This document shows, piece after piece, positions 45,994 to 57,872 of a stretch of DNA of 64,000 nt. Location: positions 310,001 to 374,000 of the forward strand of contig JAQGEQ010000045.1 in NCBI GenBank assembly GCA_034620365.1, given 5' to 3'. The notes under the pieces were generated by a model. That model did no database searches. It saw nothing but the letters and a program-made list of their open reading frames with translations, and was not told the origin of the DNA. Made by a program: the position numbers and the translations under genes. The DNA comes from Pegea sp. RAD2-039. Taxonomy: Eukaryota; Chordata; Thaliacea; Salpida; Salpidae. Positions within the stretch are counted from its first letter, which is position 1. Every line of letters starts with the position of its first letter.

Positions 45994-47014
45994 TTTTTAC
46001 TCACTTTGAAAGCTAATCAATAACCTGCTTGCGTTTAATTTCATGTTTGATTAAAACAAACAATACTTACTACTAATAAACACTTAACTTATCCAAATAC
46101 ATTAATTTTAGAAGTCTTAATTATGTTTATATAAATATTACTAATCGGAAATTGTGGCCATATTTATTATATTATTTGAATAAGCTTATATGTTATACTT
46201 TAAAATTGATACTGACATATTACAGAAAGATCCTAATACATCTATCACTTATGATATATGCTTAGATAGCATCAACGATAAGTAATTATCACGAGTATAT
46301 TACATTTACTGTGAAGCATGGAGTCATTTCAAATACTGCATGACGAAGTAAGCATTTCATCTTCTGTGTTAGATGAAAAATGCCAAGAGGCTACTGTCTT
46401 TTTTCAGTTTTCTTACGTAGTTGTGTAAAGAATGTAAAATGATCACTAAACCAAGTAAAAGTAGTTTAGATTTACCAAGTACCAAGATACATGCAGAAAC
46501 TAAAGACTTGTTTAAAAGTTGACCTCCTAAAAAGAAGACTTGATAAATGAGATTCAAGCTTAGTAACTCTCATATGCTAATGTAACTAAAAGAAACTTTG
46601 AAATATCAAACTAAACAAAATATTCAAATTTCTTAATAAAGAATAACTTCAAAACAAAATTCTCTAGCATCACCTAAACTATGTAAACCCTGGCTGATAT
46701 TACTGTAAAGAACTTTGAATTAGAATCATCAACATCTCAAACTCTAAAACAGATGATCAAAGGAAGATTTTCAAACTTTCCTAAAGTCAGTAGAGGATAA
46801 TGATCTTCTGAAATAAACGACATCAACGCGTTTTACTAAGTTGGTTCAACATCTTTCAATAATAAATCAATTCTACTAACTGTTTCAAATGAATCAACAA
46901 GAAATAAAATCATAAAAACCTCAACATCAGTTGTTTTTGAAAATAAACACGGCCTCAAAAGCAACTTTATACTGAAAATAAACTTCACAGCAATCTACTA
47001 GTAAAATTTATTTG
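45994..47014 (-). repeat. 3' flank of Kelch D, inverted copy of 42607-43605
   Basis: Mirror of the copy C flank; see that entry. Confidence 0.65.
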
Positions 47015-48555
47015 TTAAAATGGGAAATTTTCACATATGTCAGGTACACATGGTTGATAGCTGACTATGACATGTTCAATCTTTTCATTCGTTCTTGCAA
47101 CTTCTTTCCATTCGTTTGTTATTTCATTGTAACATTCGACAATTTTAACATTTTCTCTTCCAGAATGACTTCCTGAAACAATCAACAAGCTCATCACAAT
47201 TATGCAAATTATTGTAAACATCTTAAACATTTTATTAAAAAGTTTTTCAATTCCAAACATAAGAAAAGTTTTACCAAAAACATAAATCTTCTTATTAAAG
47301 ACAACAGCTTTTGGTTCTTCTCTTGCATATTTCATACTTGCTACAAACTCCCAATTATCATTGAGGACATCGTATCTTTCAACAGTCATTAAATTTTCTC
47401 CGTAATTCCAACCACCAATGGCGTAGATATAGTTGCACAGCGTGACTACAGCTTTAATGATTTTAGAATTAGATATCACCATAAGATCAAAACGTCATCG
47501 TGACGTCATCAGCAAATACCTAGTTCACTTTGAGGTGTCAACATCGATTTTACAGAACTCCATTCGTCCCTCTGTGGATCATATTTCTCCACACGAGCAA
47601 CTGTGTTATACAAATCGTAACCACCGACAACATACAACATCCGGTTGAAGACAGCACAACCGAAATAGTCACGACCTCTCTTTAATGAAGCTCTTTGCGT
47701 CCATTCATCAGTGATCGGATCGTATCTGGAAATAACATAATAGTTTTTGGCAAATGAAATTTTGGTTGAAATGTCATTTCATCACTCACTTCATCAATTT
47801 AGTTTCATTACCACCTTGAAAAAGATACAATTCATTTTCAATAACTCCAAATCTCGGTATAGACAATTTATCGTTTAAACTTTTGCATTTCTTCCACTCA
47901 TTTAAAATTGGGTTGTATCTAGAAATGTGATGACGTCATATTTAGTTTGCAATGATGATGTCATCATTTGCTTCATGCTTCTAACCTTTCCATATCACCA
48001 TTCCATTTTATCATATAAATGAAACCGTTGATGACAACAGATCTCCTAGTTGTTCGAAGACTTATCTTTGGAAGTTTAAACCAAACATCTGTTTCAGACA
48101 AACGGAACTTTACACTTTTCAAAGATTTCTCATCAGATCTATTGGATCCATCAATGATGTAGATAACCTGTGACGTCATATGTCAGTGGTTGAAGTGGAA
48201 AGTATTTAATTAAATAATCTTACCTGCCGAAAATCAAGCTGTCTTGGCTTACTTTCAATTGGGATGAAAGCTTTGAGGTCATTGAGGACCTTGCTGAGAT
48301 ATTCATAACAAGTATCTCTAATTACATCACAACTTTCTAATTTCATCGAAATAAAATTTGGTTTTATCAAATGGCATCGTACCTAGAGAAATCACAATTT
48401 TATACTCACAAGTCTACAACTTTATAGTTTCTAGATACTTACGTTCTTAATTAATTTATTTAAGTAATGTTTTCTTGAAGTTAAATCACATTTGATCCAA
48501 TCTAAAAGATCATTGAATATTTGGAATTCACAAATCACATGAAGCTTATCTTTAG
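47015..48555 (-). pseudogene. BTB-BACK-Kelch protein, copy D (5'-truncated)
   Basis: Exons 5 (part) to 11: 48443-48555, 48224-48382, 47986-48167, 47790-47918, 47520-47725, 47275-47451, 47015-47172. Splice sites and frame are intact in this part. Homology stops inside exon 5 near 48555, where repeat sequence of the 48585-48878 type begins, so the start, BTB domain and half of BACK are missing. One blade motif reads VSGSHSG instead of the usual GGHSG. Loop residues: AREEPKA, RGRDYFGC, NEKIEH, RTTRRS. TGACGTCA at 48171, 47931 and 47501 is kept. A non-functional copy unless fused to an upstream start not seen here. Confidence 0.85.
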
Positions 48556-48584
48556 TAATTTTAATAATTTTAATAAAAATAATT

Positions 48585-49799
48585 TAAAAAGATTAACATC
48601 TCAATTTTTTATTTCAATAATGTTTATTTAAGTGATTTTTGAAGCAATTTAATTTGAGTCTAATTTTTTGTCTGTAGCCTTGTAGTTAAGAATCTGTGCA
48701 GATTTTACCTCATATATCTCAAGTACTTGTAGATGATGTTTTTTAACTTTCTTTTTAGGTAACTGTCACGTTAATTTTTCTACATTTAACACAGAACCAT
48801 TTAAACATCATTTATTTCAACTGGTTGTTTTCAGATATTTCAAATTGTTTTTGGGCTACACTAGAACAGACAGAATCTAAAAGAGGTAGTTATTAGACTC
48901 TACTGCGGGAAAGCTTAATTTAAAGTTACAAGATAATAATATAGAATTTCATTTAAATTTAAATATCTGAGTATTTCAAAATCAAAACAATTATTTTCTA
49001 TTTGAAGATAAAGTACAATTGAATTAAAACCAAATGGTTACAGACGAATAAAAGTAACGGAAAGATTACTAGCTAGTAAAAGTCATTAAATGACGTAGAT
49101 CTAGTTGAAACTCTTTTTTAAATAAAAAATATATTTTTAACTGAAACTTTTCTTTTCAATTAGAGCCAACCAACTGTATTAAATAAAATATTTCTTAAAT
49201 ATAAATGTTCAAAAAAATTTAATTATTTGAAACTGATAATACTTTTAACAAATCTCTCTAAAAAGATCAAACTAAAGAATCTTTATCTCAGGTAAATAAC
49301 AAACTTTTAATTTGCAAATCTAAATATGAAATATATTCTTGACTTGTTAGATATCAAAACAGTAAAATTTGAAGCTAAAGTAGAAGTGAGTAAAAAATTT
49401 GACAAAACTACAACAGATGGTTAAAGATACAAGAAAGATGAATCTCTGTAAAAGTGATCTTCATTCTTTACTCTTTTATTTTTAATCTTAGATTGCAAAT
49501 AAATATTTTAATTTCACAGAATTTGTTTCTTATTAGACAAAAATTTGTTAAAAATTTAATGAACTTCAATTTCTAAATAACTTCAAACAAAAAAGATCTG
49601 ATTTGATGATTAAAATAAATCTCTAAATTTAACAAACTTTTTTATATTTTGTAAATTATCAAACAATTAAAAAACATGAAAATATTCATGAAAGAACATT
49701 TTGATTTTATTCTAAATGTTTTTGTAAATAAACACGACCTCAAAAGCAACTTTATACTGAAAATAAACTTCACAGCAGTATACTAGTAAAATTTATTTA
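48585..49799. repeat. 3' flank of Kelch E, shared with F flank and block P
   Basis: 48585-48878 matches 22310-22602 and 56662-56955. 48879-49799 matches 56956-57872 downstream of copy F. No gene. Confidence 0.65.
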
Positions 49800-52635
49800 T
49801 TAAATTGGGAAATTTACACATATGTCAGGTACATATGGTTGATAACTGACTATGACTTGATTAATCCCTTCATTAGTTCTTGCAACTTCTTTCCATTCAT
49901 TTGTTACTTCATTGTAACATTCGACAACTTCTACATTATGATATATTCCAGAATAACCTCCTGAAACAATCAACAAGCTCATCACAATTGTGCAAATTAT
50001 TGTTAACATCATAAACATTTTATTAAAAAGTTTTTCATTTCCAAACATAAGAAAAGTTTTACCAAAAACATAAATCTTCTTATTAAAGACAACAGCTTTT
50101 GGGCATCTCCTTGCATATTTCATACTTGCTACAAACTCCCAATTATCATTGAGGACATCGTATCTTTCTACAGTTTTTAAATTTTCTTCTTGATTCCAAC
50201 CACCAATGGCGTAGATATAGTTGCCAAGCGTGACTACATCTTTAATGATTTTAGAATTAGTTATCATCATAAGATCAAAACGTCATCGTGACGTCATCAG
50301 CAAATACCTAGAGCCCTTCGAGGTGTCAACATCGATTTTACAGAACTCCATTCGTCCTTCTGTGGATCATATTTATCCACACGAGCAACTGTGTTAGAGA
50401 GTTCTTCTTCACCACCGACAACATACAACATCCGGTTGAAGACAGCACAACCGAAAAATTCACGATATCTATTTAATGAAGCTCTTTGCGTCCATTCATC
50501 ATTGATCGGATCGTATCTGGAAATAACATAAGTTTTTGGAATATGAAGTTTTGGTTGAAATTTCATTTCATCACTCACTTCATCAATGTTTTGCAATCAA
50601 TAAAAAGATACAATCCATTTTCAACAACTTCCATTTTCGACCATCCTAACTCAAAATAATAAACTTTTAAACTTTTGCACTTCTTCCACTCATTTGAAAT
50701 TGGATTGAATCTAGAAATGTGATGACGTCATATTTAGTTTGCAATGATGATGTCATCATTTGCTTCATGCTTCTAACCTTTCCATATCACCATTCCACTT
50801 TAACATATAAATGAAACCGTTCATGACAACAGATCTTGAAACATTTCGAAGACACAGCTTTGGAAGTTTAAACCAAATATCTGTTTCAGACAAATGGAAC
50901 TCTGCAGTTTTCAAAGATTTGTCATCAGATCTACCAAATTCATCAACGATGTAGATCACCTTTGACGTCATATGTCAGTGGTTGAAGTGAAAAGTATTTA
51001 ATTAAATAATCTTACCTGCCGAATATCAAGTTGTCTTTGCTTACTTTCAATTGGGATGTAAGCTTTGAGGTCATCGAGGACCTTGCTGAGATACTCATAA
51101 CAAGTATCTCTAATTACATCACAACTTTTTAATTTCATCGAAATAAAATTTGGATTTATCAAATGGCATCGTACCTAGAGAAATCACAATTTTATACTCA
51201 CAAGTCTACAACTTTATAGTTTCTAGATACTTACGTTCTTAATTAACTTATTTAAGTAATGTTTTCTTGAAGTTAAATCATATTTGATCCAATCTAAAAG
51301 AGCATTGAATACTTGGGATTCACAAATCACATGAAGCTCATCTTTAGAAATTATTTTAGAAATTACAGAGTCTGATTGTAATTTGAATTCTTCACTTTTT
51401 GAAATCTGGTAAATATCATGAGATCAATCAAAAACGTTTTCTTATTAAATTTGAAAAGAACAAAATCAGTAGAAATAACGAAGCAAGTAAATATTTCATA
51501 AATATTTAAGCTTGATGAAGTAGAAAAAATCGTTCTACTTAAAATGTTTTAGCCAAGAAAATATCATTTCTCTATTTTCTTACTTCTATAAAGTTTTTTC
51601 CAATAAATTTTTCAATTTTGGTTGAAAGCTCCAAAAATCCATATTTCTCAGCAAATGTTGCAAATTCGAAGCATTTGGAAATTTCTATTTGACTTTCTAA
51701 AAAGCTGTAATTGATAAAGTATAATTACAAAAACTATTGAAAGAAACTGATTTATAAAACTAGCTTACTTTCTACATAACTTCTCTAAACCATTTATTTG
51801 ATAGATGGAATCTGCGATCATCAGTTTCTTAACGTTTTCTTCATTTATTTGTATTTCGTTTGTGTAAATGTATTCTAGAAGACCAGAGAATACATTTGGG
51901 TCTACCTCATTTAAGGTAACTTCCCGAGAATATGATTGTTTAAATCCACCTTAATAAATTGAAATAGTTTTTTTTATATTCAGTTATTTTACAATTGAAG
52001 TTGAACCTTGAATCTAACTTACGGCAAAACATTGCTTCAAAATAAGGTGAAGCAGCAGCTATTATTACTTTGTGACAACTGAAACTTCTTTCCAAACCAT
52101 TCAAATTTACTTTGATGGTAACATCACATAGCTGAGAAGTTTGACGAAAACCATGTAGTTTTAATCGAAGTTTTGTACAATTATCAACTTCCGAAACTTC
52201 ATCTCTAAAATTATCAAAAGTATAATTTACTTTAGTATCAGATTATAAATAAAGAATTAGAAACAAGTTTGATAAAATAAAAAAAAAGTTTATAATTAAA
52301 ATTACAAATGCTTATTTCAGTTCTTAAATTTATAAATAAATAAAATAATAAAATTTAAATTCTTCTAAATAATTGAGTAACACAAAAATAATTCTAAAAG
52401 AAATTAGAAATATAATAATTACAAGTTAAAATTGATAAAATTTAAGTTATTAATCTTTTTAAATGCAACATAAATAATTTTCTAATCTGTGTTTTTTTTA
52501 AATAAAAAGTGAATTTAAAGTAAGTTTATTTAGCGAACCATTTTAAGTGAAGACACAAAATTCTACTAACCTTTTATCATCTGTAGGTGTCATAGTTGAA
52601 TCGAAAACAACTTTGCTATTTGATCTATCGACCAT
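49800..52635 (-). CDS. BTB-BACK-Kelch protein, copy E (intact, divergent BTB)
   Basis: Exons in coding order: 52571-52635, 52023-52204, 51769-51949, 51584-51704, 51235-51405, 51016-51174, 50778-50959, 50579-50710, 50308-50516, 50063-50239, 49800-49960. The total of 1740 bases encodes 579 residues from ATG 52635. In exon 2 it reads QLCDVTIKVNLNGLERSFSC followed by HKVIIAAASPYFEAMF. The His-Lys pair is the usual KLHL form, whereas the other copies have CDKRIL, so E keeps, or has regained, the ancestral BTB start. BACK and six blades as in the siblings. Loops: ARRCPKA, RYREFFGC, NEGINQ, RNVSRS. TGACGTCA at 50963, 50723 and 50289. Intron 8 is 62 bases, two fewer than in the siblings. The stop overlaps AATAAA. 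Confidence 0.9.
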
Positions 52636-53089
52636 TTTGATGTAATTAACAAGTTTAGAAAATCTACCAACTGTTGATGTTATATAAATGAATTAGTTGA
52701 TTTATATAAGCAGTTTAATTTTAAAACTTCCAAATAAATCGAAATATCGGATAAATAATCTAAGATAAATAGTATATCAGCTGTAACGAATTCAACAGTC
52801 TCAGCTCCTTAAATTTATTCTGTAAAAATTAAAGTTTTATAAGAATTAGAAACATAAAAAACCTGTTGAAGAAAACTTAAGAGCAATAAATATCTGAAAA
52901 AGCGAAATAACTTCAGAAAGAGAAACTGAATTTCTACAAAACAATGTGAAGCTATAATTTCGTGATCCGCTTTTATAAGCAACAATTTTAGCAATTGTGA
53001 TATTTTTTTTGTTTCAGATGATTAAAGTCAGCGAGTTTATGCTGAAAAGAAATCATTTTCATGATGCGAAATCAAAAACTTTCAAAAAA
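52636..53089. other. 5' flank of Kelch E
   Basis: The TATA-like element near 52680-52690 is kept. The Kelch flank ends at about 52780; the sequence after that matches 8818-8930 in reverse (tail of the family 2 retroelement). Confidence 0.45.
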
Positions 53090-53270
53090 ACCAAAAAAAT
53101 CAAAACTTTGCAATAGCATATTTATTGCATACAAGAAAATGTTATTTATCAGCTGAGAAAAGTAATCGCTCTATAAATCGTCGCCTTTGTTTTGATGGAT
53201 ATCTTTGGATTATTAAATGTACCAGATACTCTACTGATGCAGATGTTGATTTCTATTGAAATTGTTGATG
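53090..53270 (-). mobile_element. Non-LTR retrotransposon RT fragment (family 2), copy d
   Basis: Reverse-strand match to 8691-8880 and to 61740-61990 (VEYLVHLI, then RRRFIERLL in a shifted frame). Decayed. Confidence 0.45.
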
Positions 53271-53382
53271 TCTGTAAGTAGTCGTCTAAAACGTAAAACT
53301 TAAACTCCAACATCATCTGATATTAATGTAAATGATTAGGAATTTAATTGACATTTAATTGATTTGAACGCTTGTTAGAGGT

Positions 53383-53490
53383 TGTGATTGGATACATCAT
53401 CTCACAAAGTGGTTCGATTTCTCTGTTTCCACATTCATCTGACTTGTCTGGACAGTCGATGTAGTTGTCACAAATTTGTGATTTGGAATC
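53383..53490 (-). pseudogene. LDL-receptor class A repeat fragment
   Basis: Minus strand reads QICDNYIDCPDKSDECGN, the calcium-binding half of an LDLa repeat (CxxxxDCxDxSDExxC), followed by EIEPLCEMMYP. No flanking exon, signal peptide or other repeat is found, so it is a stray exon of an extracellular or receptor protein. Confidence 0.55.
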
Positions 53491-53495
53491 ATGGA

Positions 53496-53575
53496 AAAGT
53501 ACAGAGTATCGTTTGTCTGAAACGGATGTTTGCTTTAAACTTCCAAAGCTCTACATGCATCGCACTTTCTTATCT
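53496..53575 (+). pseudogene. Kelch exon 7 fragment
   Basis: Reads YRLSETDVCFKLPKLYMHRT, the core of exon 7 of the Kelch genes (FRLSETDVWFKLPKICLPRT), on the strand opposite to its neighbours E and F. No other exon of the gene is nearby. Confidence 0.65.
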
Positions 53576-54232
53576 TACTACTTCATTCTATCGTCGTTTA
53601 TTCAATCGTTGCTTACTATTGTTATCAGTCGCCTTTTCAATCAAATAAAGCGATCTTAACGTTTATTGTAACTACTAGTTTTAATAAAAACAACTCAGCT
53701 AAGTACTGACAAAGGCTTACACCACTAAATAAATAGAAACTTAAACTCCAACATCATTTGATATTAATGTCAACATCATTAGAACTTCTCAGTAATTTGT
53801 CACTAAGGATTTTCATAATCTTTTAGAAGTGAACTTTAAAAAAATTTCCATTAATTAATTAGTTATTATTCAGGACACAGTTTTAAATAAGAAACATGTA
53901 AAATTACATTCTAAAAAACATTTACTTTTAAACGAATAAAAGAATTATTGTTTTTAAACCAGTTAGATTGTGAGTTTGTAATATTACAAATGCTCAATAA
54001 AGTTTAAGATGAATAAAACGAAATAGAAATAAAAAGGATTTCAAACAAATTCATATTTTTCCTAATATTTTGTAGATAATTCACTCACTGTATCTATAAA
54101 ATGTTTTAGTAGAAACGCTGCATGCTACAACAATCATTACTAAACTTTATGCTGCTGCATGAGTAGTCTTATCAATGACTAACATCTTTAATATTAATAA
54201 ATAAATCAAAATATAAAAATAATAATTATTTA
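53576..54232. other. Unassigned spacer
   Basis: AT-rich; no ORF or repeat recognised. Confidence 0.45.
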
Positions 54233-56955
54233 GCTTTTTGTACAACTTTTTAAATAGCCTTCTGAACAATAATAATCACAACATCTATAAAAATATGTTT
54301 GTAAAGATTTTATTTTGTATGAGATTATTTTTTTATTACAATAAATGCAAAGGAAGGTGCCCGAAGAGAGTACCTCTCGCTAACACACATTCTCACAAAT
54401 AATACCTACTATTTAAATATTTAGAAAGAATAATATTTAACACATGACATTAAAGCACTCGCCTAAGAAATTTTAAGGAGTCTTCTTTCTCCTTTTGATT
54501 TCAAAACCCCTTTTTCTAACAACTTCAATGAAACTTTTAAACAAAATTTAAATCTCTGATTTTAGTTAAATAGGAGTTTTTCATAATATTGTAATAAATA
54601 AACAAACTTTGGTTTTAAAATAAAAGCTTCACAATTAATTTTTTGTGTAGTTTATATAGATGATGAGAGATGTAATGATTAAAAACTGAGTTAAAAGCTC
54701 CTGGTTGAGAAAAAGGGCAGGATATACCTGGTTAGAGTAAACAATCGAAAAAATTCTACATTTACAATCTTTTATGTGAAATGTTGAAGTTGGTTTTCAA
54801 AACCCGCATCAGAAATACTTTCTACTTTTTGTAGTGATTAAAGTTTATTATAAGAAAATTACAAACAACTTTCAAATGATTAAATAATTAGAAACTAAAT
54901 TGGTTACATTATTTACATTCACAAGAGACTTTAGAAAATATAAAATTAAATTAACTGAACTTAATCTGGTAAGAAGTTTATTTGATTATTATAGAGATGA
55001 AATTTATTGTTTCCAACTTTCCATTAAGAATTCTAATAAGATTTTATTTGTAAATTATTTACTATTCAATGAAAAGTAAAATAATCCCAAATAAAATTAG
55101 TTCCAATAATTAAAAATTATTAATAAATATTATCTAATTTTATACTGATGTCAAAAACCTCTAATGAAAGTCTAAAGACATGATCTTAAACAAAGTTACC
55201 TCGACAAAATCCGACCAGCATCACTAAGATTGGAATCTGAAACTAAAAAGTTTCAACTCAAAAATGATTTGAATTTTTGCAGTTTGTTTGATTTAAATAA
55301 TAAATTGGAACAAATAACTCGGATTGATTCGCAAATAAACTCTTATCAAAGTTAGTGATCAAATGTTATCAACTTGAATCATCTGATAAACTTATTTGGA
55401 AAAGAACTTGGTCTGATATTCAAGTTCCTCTCTAACTTAAATTACAGATTACAGAATATAATACCTAGTACAGATTTGAAAAAGATTCTGTTTAGAAAAG
55501 TATATTATGTGTATTGTTGCTGTAACCAAGTTTATATATATACATATTCAATAGATACAATGTTGAAACCAAGTAAACTGCCTGTAATCCCAAAAATCCA
55601 TCGGCATCTAACAAATGGTGTTAATAGAGAAGAACTTTTACCAATTACACGGAAGCGTGCGGTTCGAATTGGACAGATCAGAGAAAAGTGGCAGCGCTTA
55701 TTAACAGCACAACTAAAGACGTGTACCTGTATTTTAGGAACTGTCAGACTTACTTGGAAGCTGAAGCAGCGCTGGAACAGTTGTATGTAAGAAAATCAGG
55801 TGACATTTTTACGCTGCATCGATTATAGAAGACCTTTGATGGACTTTGGTACTTCTGCCCGAAAACTGTGAATAAAAGATTGTCACTGTAGCAGAACATA
55901 GCGATAGTATGATCATGGGTTTATTTAGATGGATTAGCTTGATCATATATAAGGAAAGTGTTGCTAGAGCGAGAAACTTTAACATTAGAAGAAGCAGTGA
56001 CAATGAAAGATGCCTGGTGGCATACTTCGGGACTGGAAGATTAGATGGAGCTTCAGAAGAAATTAAGCTTACACGTAGAACAGTTTCTTTGTGGGGTTTT
56101 ATGGGATATTATTCATATGTTGACGAAGAATCTTTCTAGAAAATGCTCGATTTTAGTCGTAAGTAAAAGCATTCAAAATTAACTTAAACAGAAAATAAAA
56201 ATCGTTTTTTTTGCAGCACAAGAAGAGGACATACAGTTTTGATTGAAACTATTTTCAAAAGTGTTAGGTTACGACTGTTTTCAAACTACTAAACTAAACA
56301 GTAATATAATTAATAACTAGATATATAGTTTTAAATAAAAAACTTAATAAAATTAATTTCCTAAATTGTATTTTGTATCAACAGCTGGATAAAAGTCTAA
56401 CAACATAAAAGTTAGATAAGAAAACTTGTCAGATATTACTGTCAAGCACTATCTTTATTACAAAGTTGAAGAGACTGAAAATAGAACCAGCACCGAATTG
56501 TCAAAAACCGAATGTCAAAAACCAACTGCCAAAAAGTAAATAACCCTCACTTTTACAAAACGCAACTTTATTTGATTTCTTCTCAGTGTAAGTAATCAAT
56601 TTCACAACAAACTGAAAATAGATAAAAATTAAAATAGAGTGTCATGTGCTGAAAAATATATAAAAAGATTAACATCTCAATGTTTTATTTCAATATTGTT
56701 AATTTAAGTGATTTTTGAAACAATTTAATTTGAGTTTAATCTTTTGTCTGAAGCCCTTGTAGTTAAGAATCTGTGCAGTTTTTACCTCATATATCTCAAG
56801 TACTTGTAGATTATGTTTTTTAACTTTCTTGTTAGGTAACTGTCACGTTAATTTTTCTACATTTAACACAGAACCATTTAAACGCCATTTATTTCAATTG
56901 GTTGTTTTCAGATATTTCAAATTGTTTTTGGGCTACACTAGAACAGACAGAATCT
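54233..56955 (+). repeat. Direct repeat block P, second copy (uninterrupted)
   Basis: Uninterrupted counterpart of 16705-18465 plus 21706-22602; its left end (54233-54630) also matches 6575-6990. A LINE 3'-tail motif lies at 54332-54400. It shows the pre-insertion state of the first copy: GCTTCAGAAGAAATTAAGCT spans the break. Confidence 0.75.
55590..56045 (+). pseudogene. LTR-retrotransposon Gag remnant, copy 2
   Basis: Same decayed Gag as 17990-18440: RKVAALINSTTKDVYLYF, YLEAEAALEQLYVRKSG and SYIRKVLLERETLTLEEAV in one broken frame, with stops at shared positions, so it was already dead when block P was copied. The 138-residue ORF at 55374-55790 in another frame is a by-product. Confidence 0.5.
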
Positions 56956-57872
56956 AAAAGAGGTAGTTATTAGACTCTACTGCGGGAAAGTTTAATTTAA
57001 AGTTACAAGATAATAATGTAGAATTTCATTTAAATTTAAAAATCTGAGTATTTCAAAATCAAAACAATTATTTTCTATTTGAAGATAAAGTACAATTGAA
57101 TTAAAAACAAATATTTACAAACGAATAAAAGTAACGGAAAGATTACTAGCTAGTAAAAGTCATTAAATGACGTAGATCTAGTTGAAACTCTTTTTTAAAT
57201 AAAAAAGATAATTGTAACTAAAACTTTCTTTTCAATTAGAACCAACCAACTATTTTAAATCAAAAATTTCTTAAATAGAAATGCTCAAAAAGATTTAAAT
57301 ATTTGAAACTGATAATACATTTTAAAAATCTGTTTAAAAAGATCAAACTAAAAAATCTTTATCTCAGGCAAATAACAAACTTTTAACTTGCAAATCTAAA
57401 TATGAAATATATCCTTGACTTGTTAGATATCAAAACAGTAAAATTTGAAGCTAAAGTAGAAGTGAGTGAAAAATTTGACAAAACTACAACAGATGGTTGA
57501 AGATACAAGAAAGATGAATCTCTGTAAAAGTGATCTTCATTCTTTACTCTTTTATTTTTAATCTTATTTTGTTAATAAATGTTTTAATTTCACAGAATTT
57601 GTTTCTTATTAGACAAAAATTTGTTAAAAATTTAACTTCAATTTCTAAATAACTTCAAACAAAAAAGATCTGATTTGATAATTAAAATAAATCTCTAAAT
57701 TCTAACAAACTTTTTTATATTTTGTAAATTATCAAACAATTAAAAAATATGAAAATATTCATGAAAGAACATTTTGATTTTATTCTAAATGTTTTTGAAA
57801 ATAAACACGACCTCAAAAGCATCTTTATACTGAAAATAAACTTCACAGCAATCTACTAGTAAAATTTATTTA
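56956..57872. repeat. 3' flank of Kelch F
   Basis: Matches 48879-49799 beyond copy E. Non-coding. Confidence 0.6.

Noticed and set aside
55374-55790. 138-residue ORF with basic composition
   Set aside because: The Gag-like reading is in another frame of the same bases; this ORF has no family resemblance and its partner copy at 17879-18193 is shorter.
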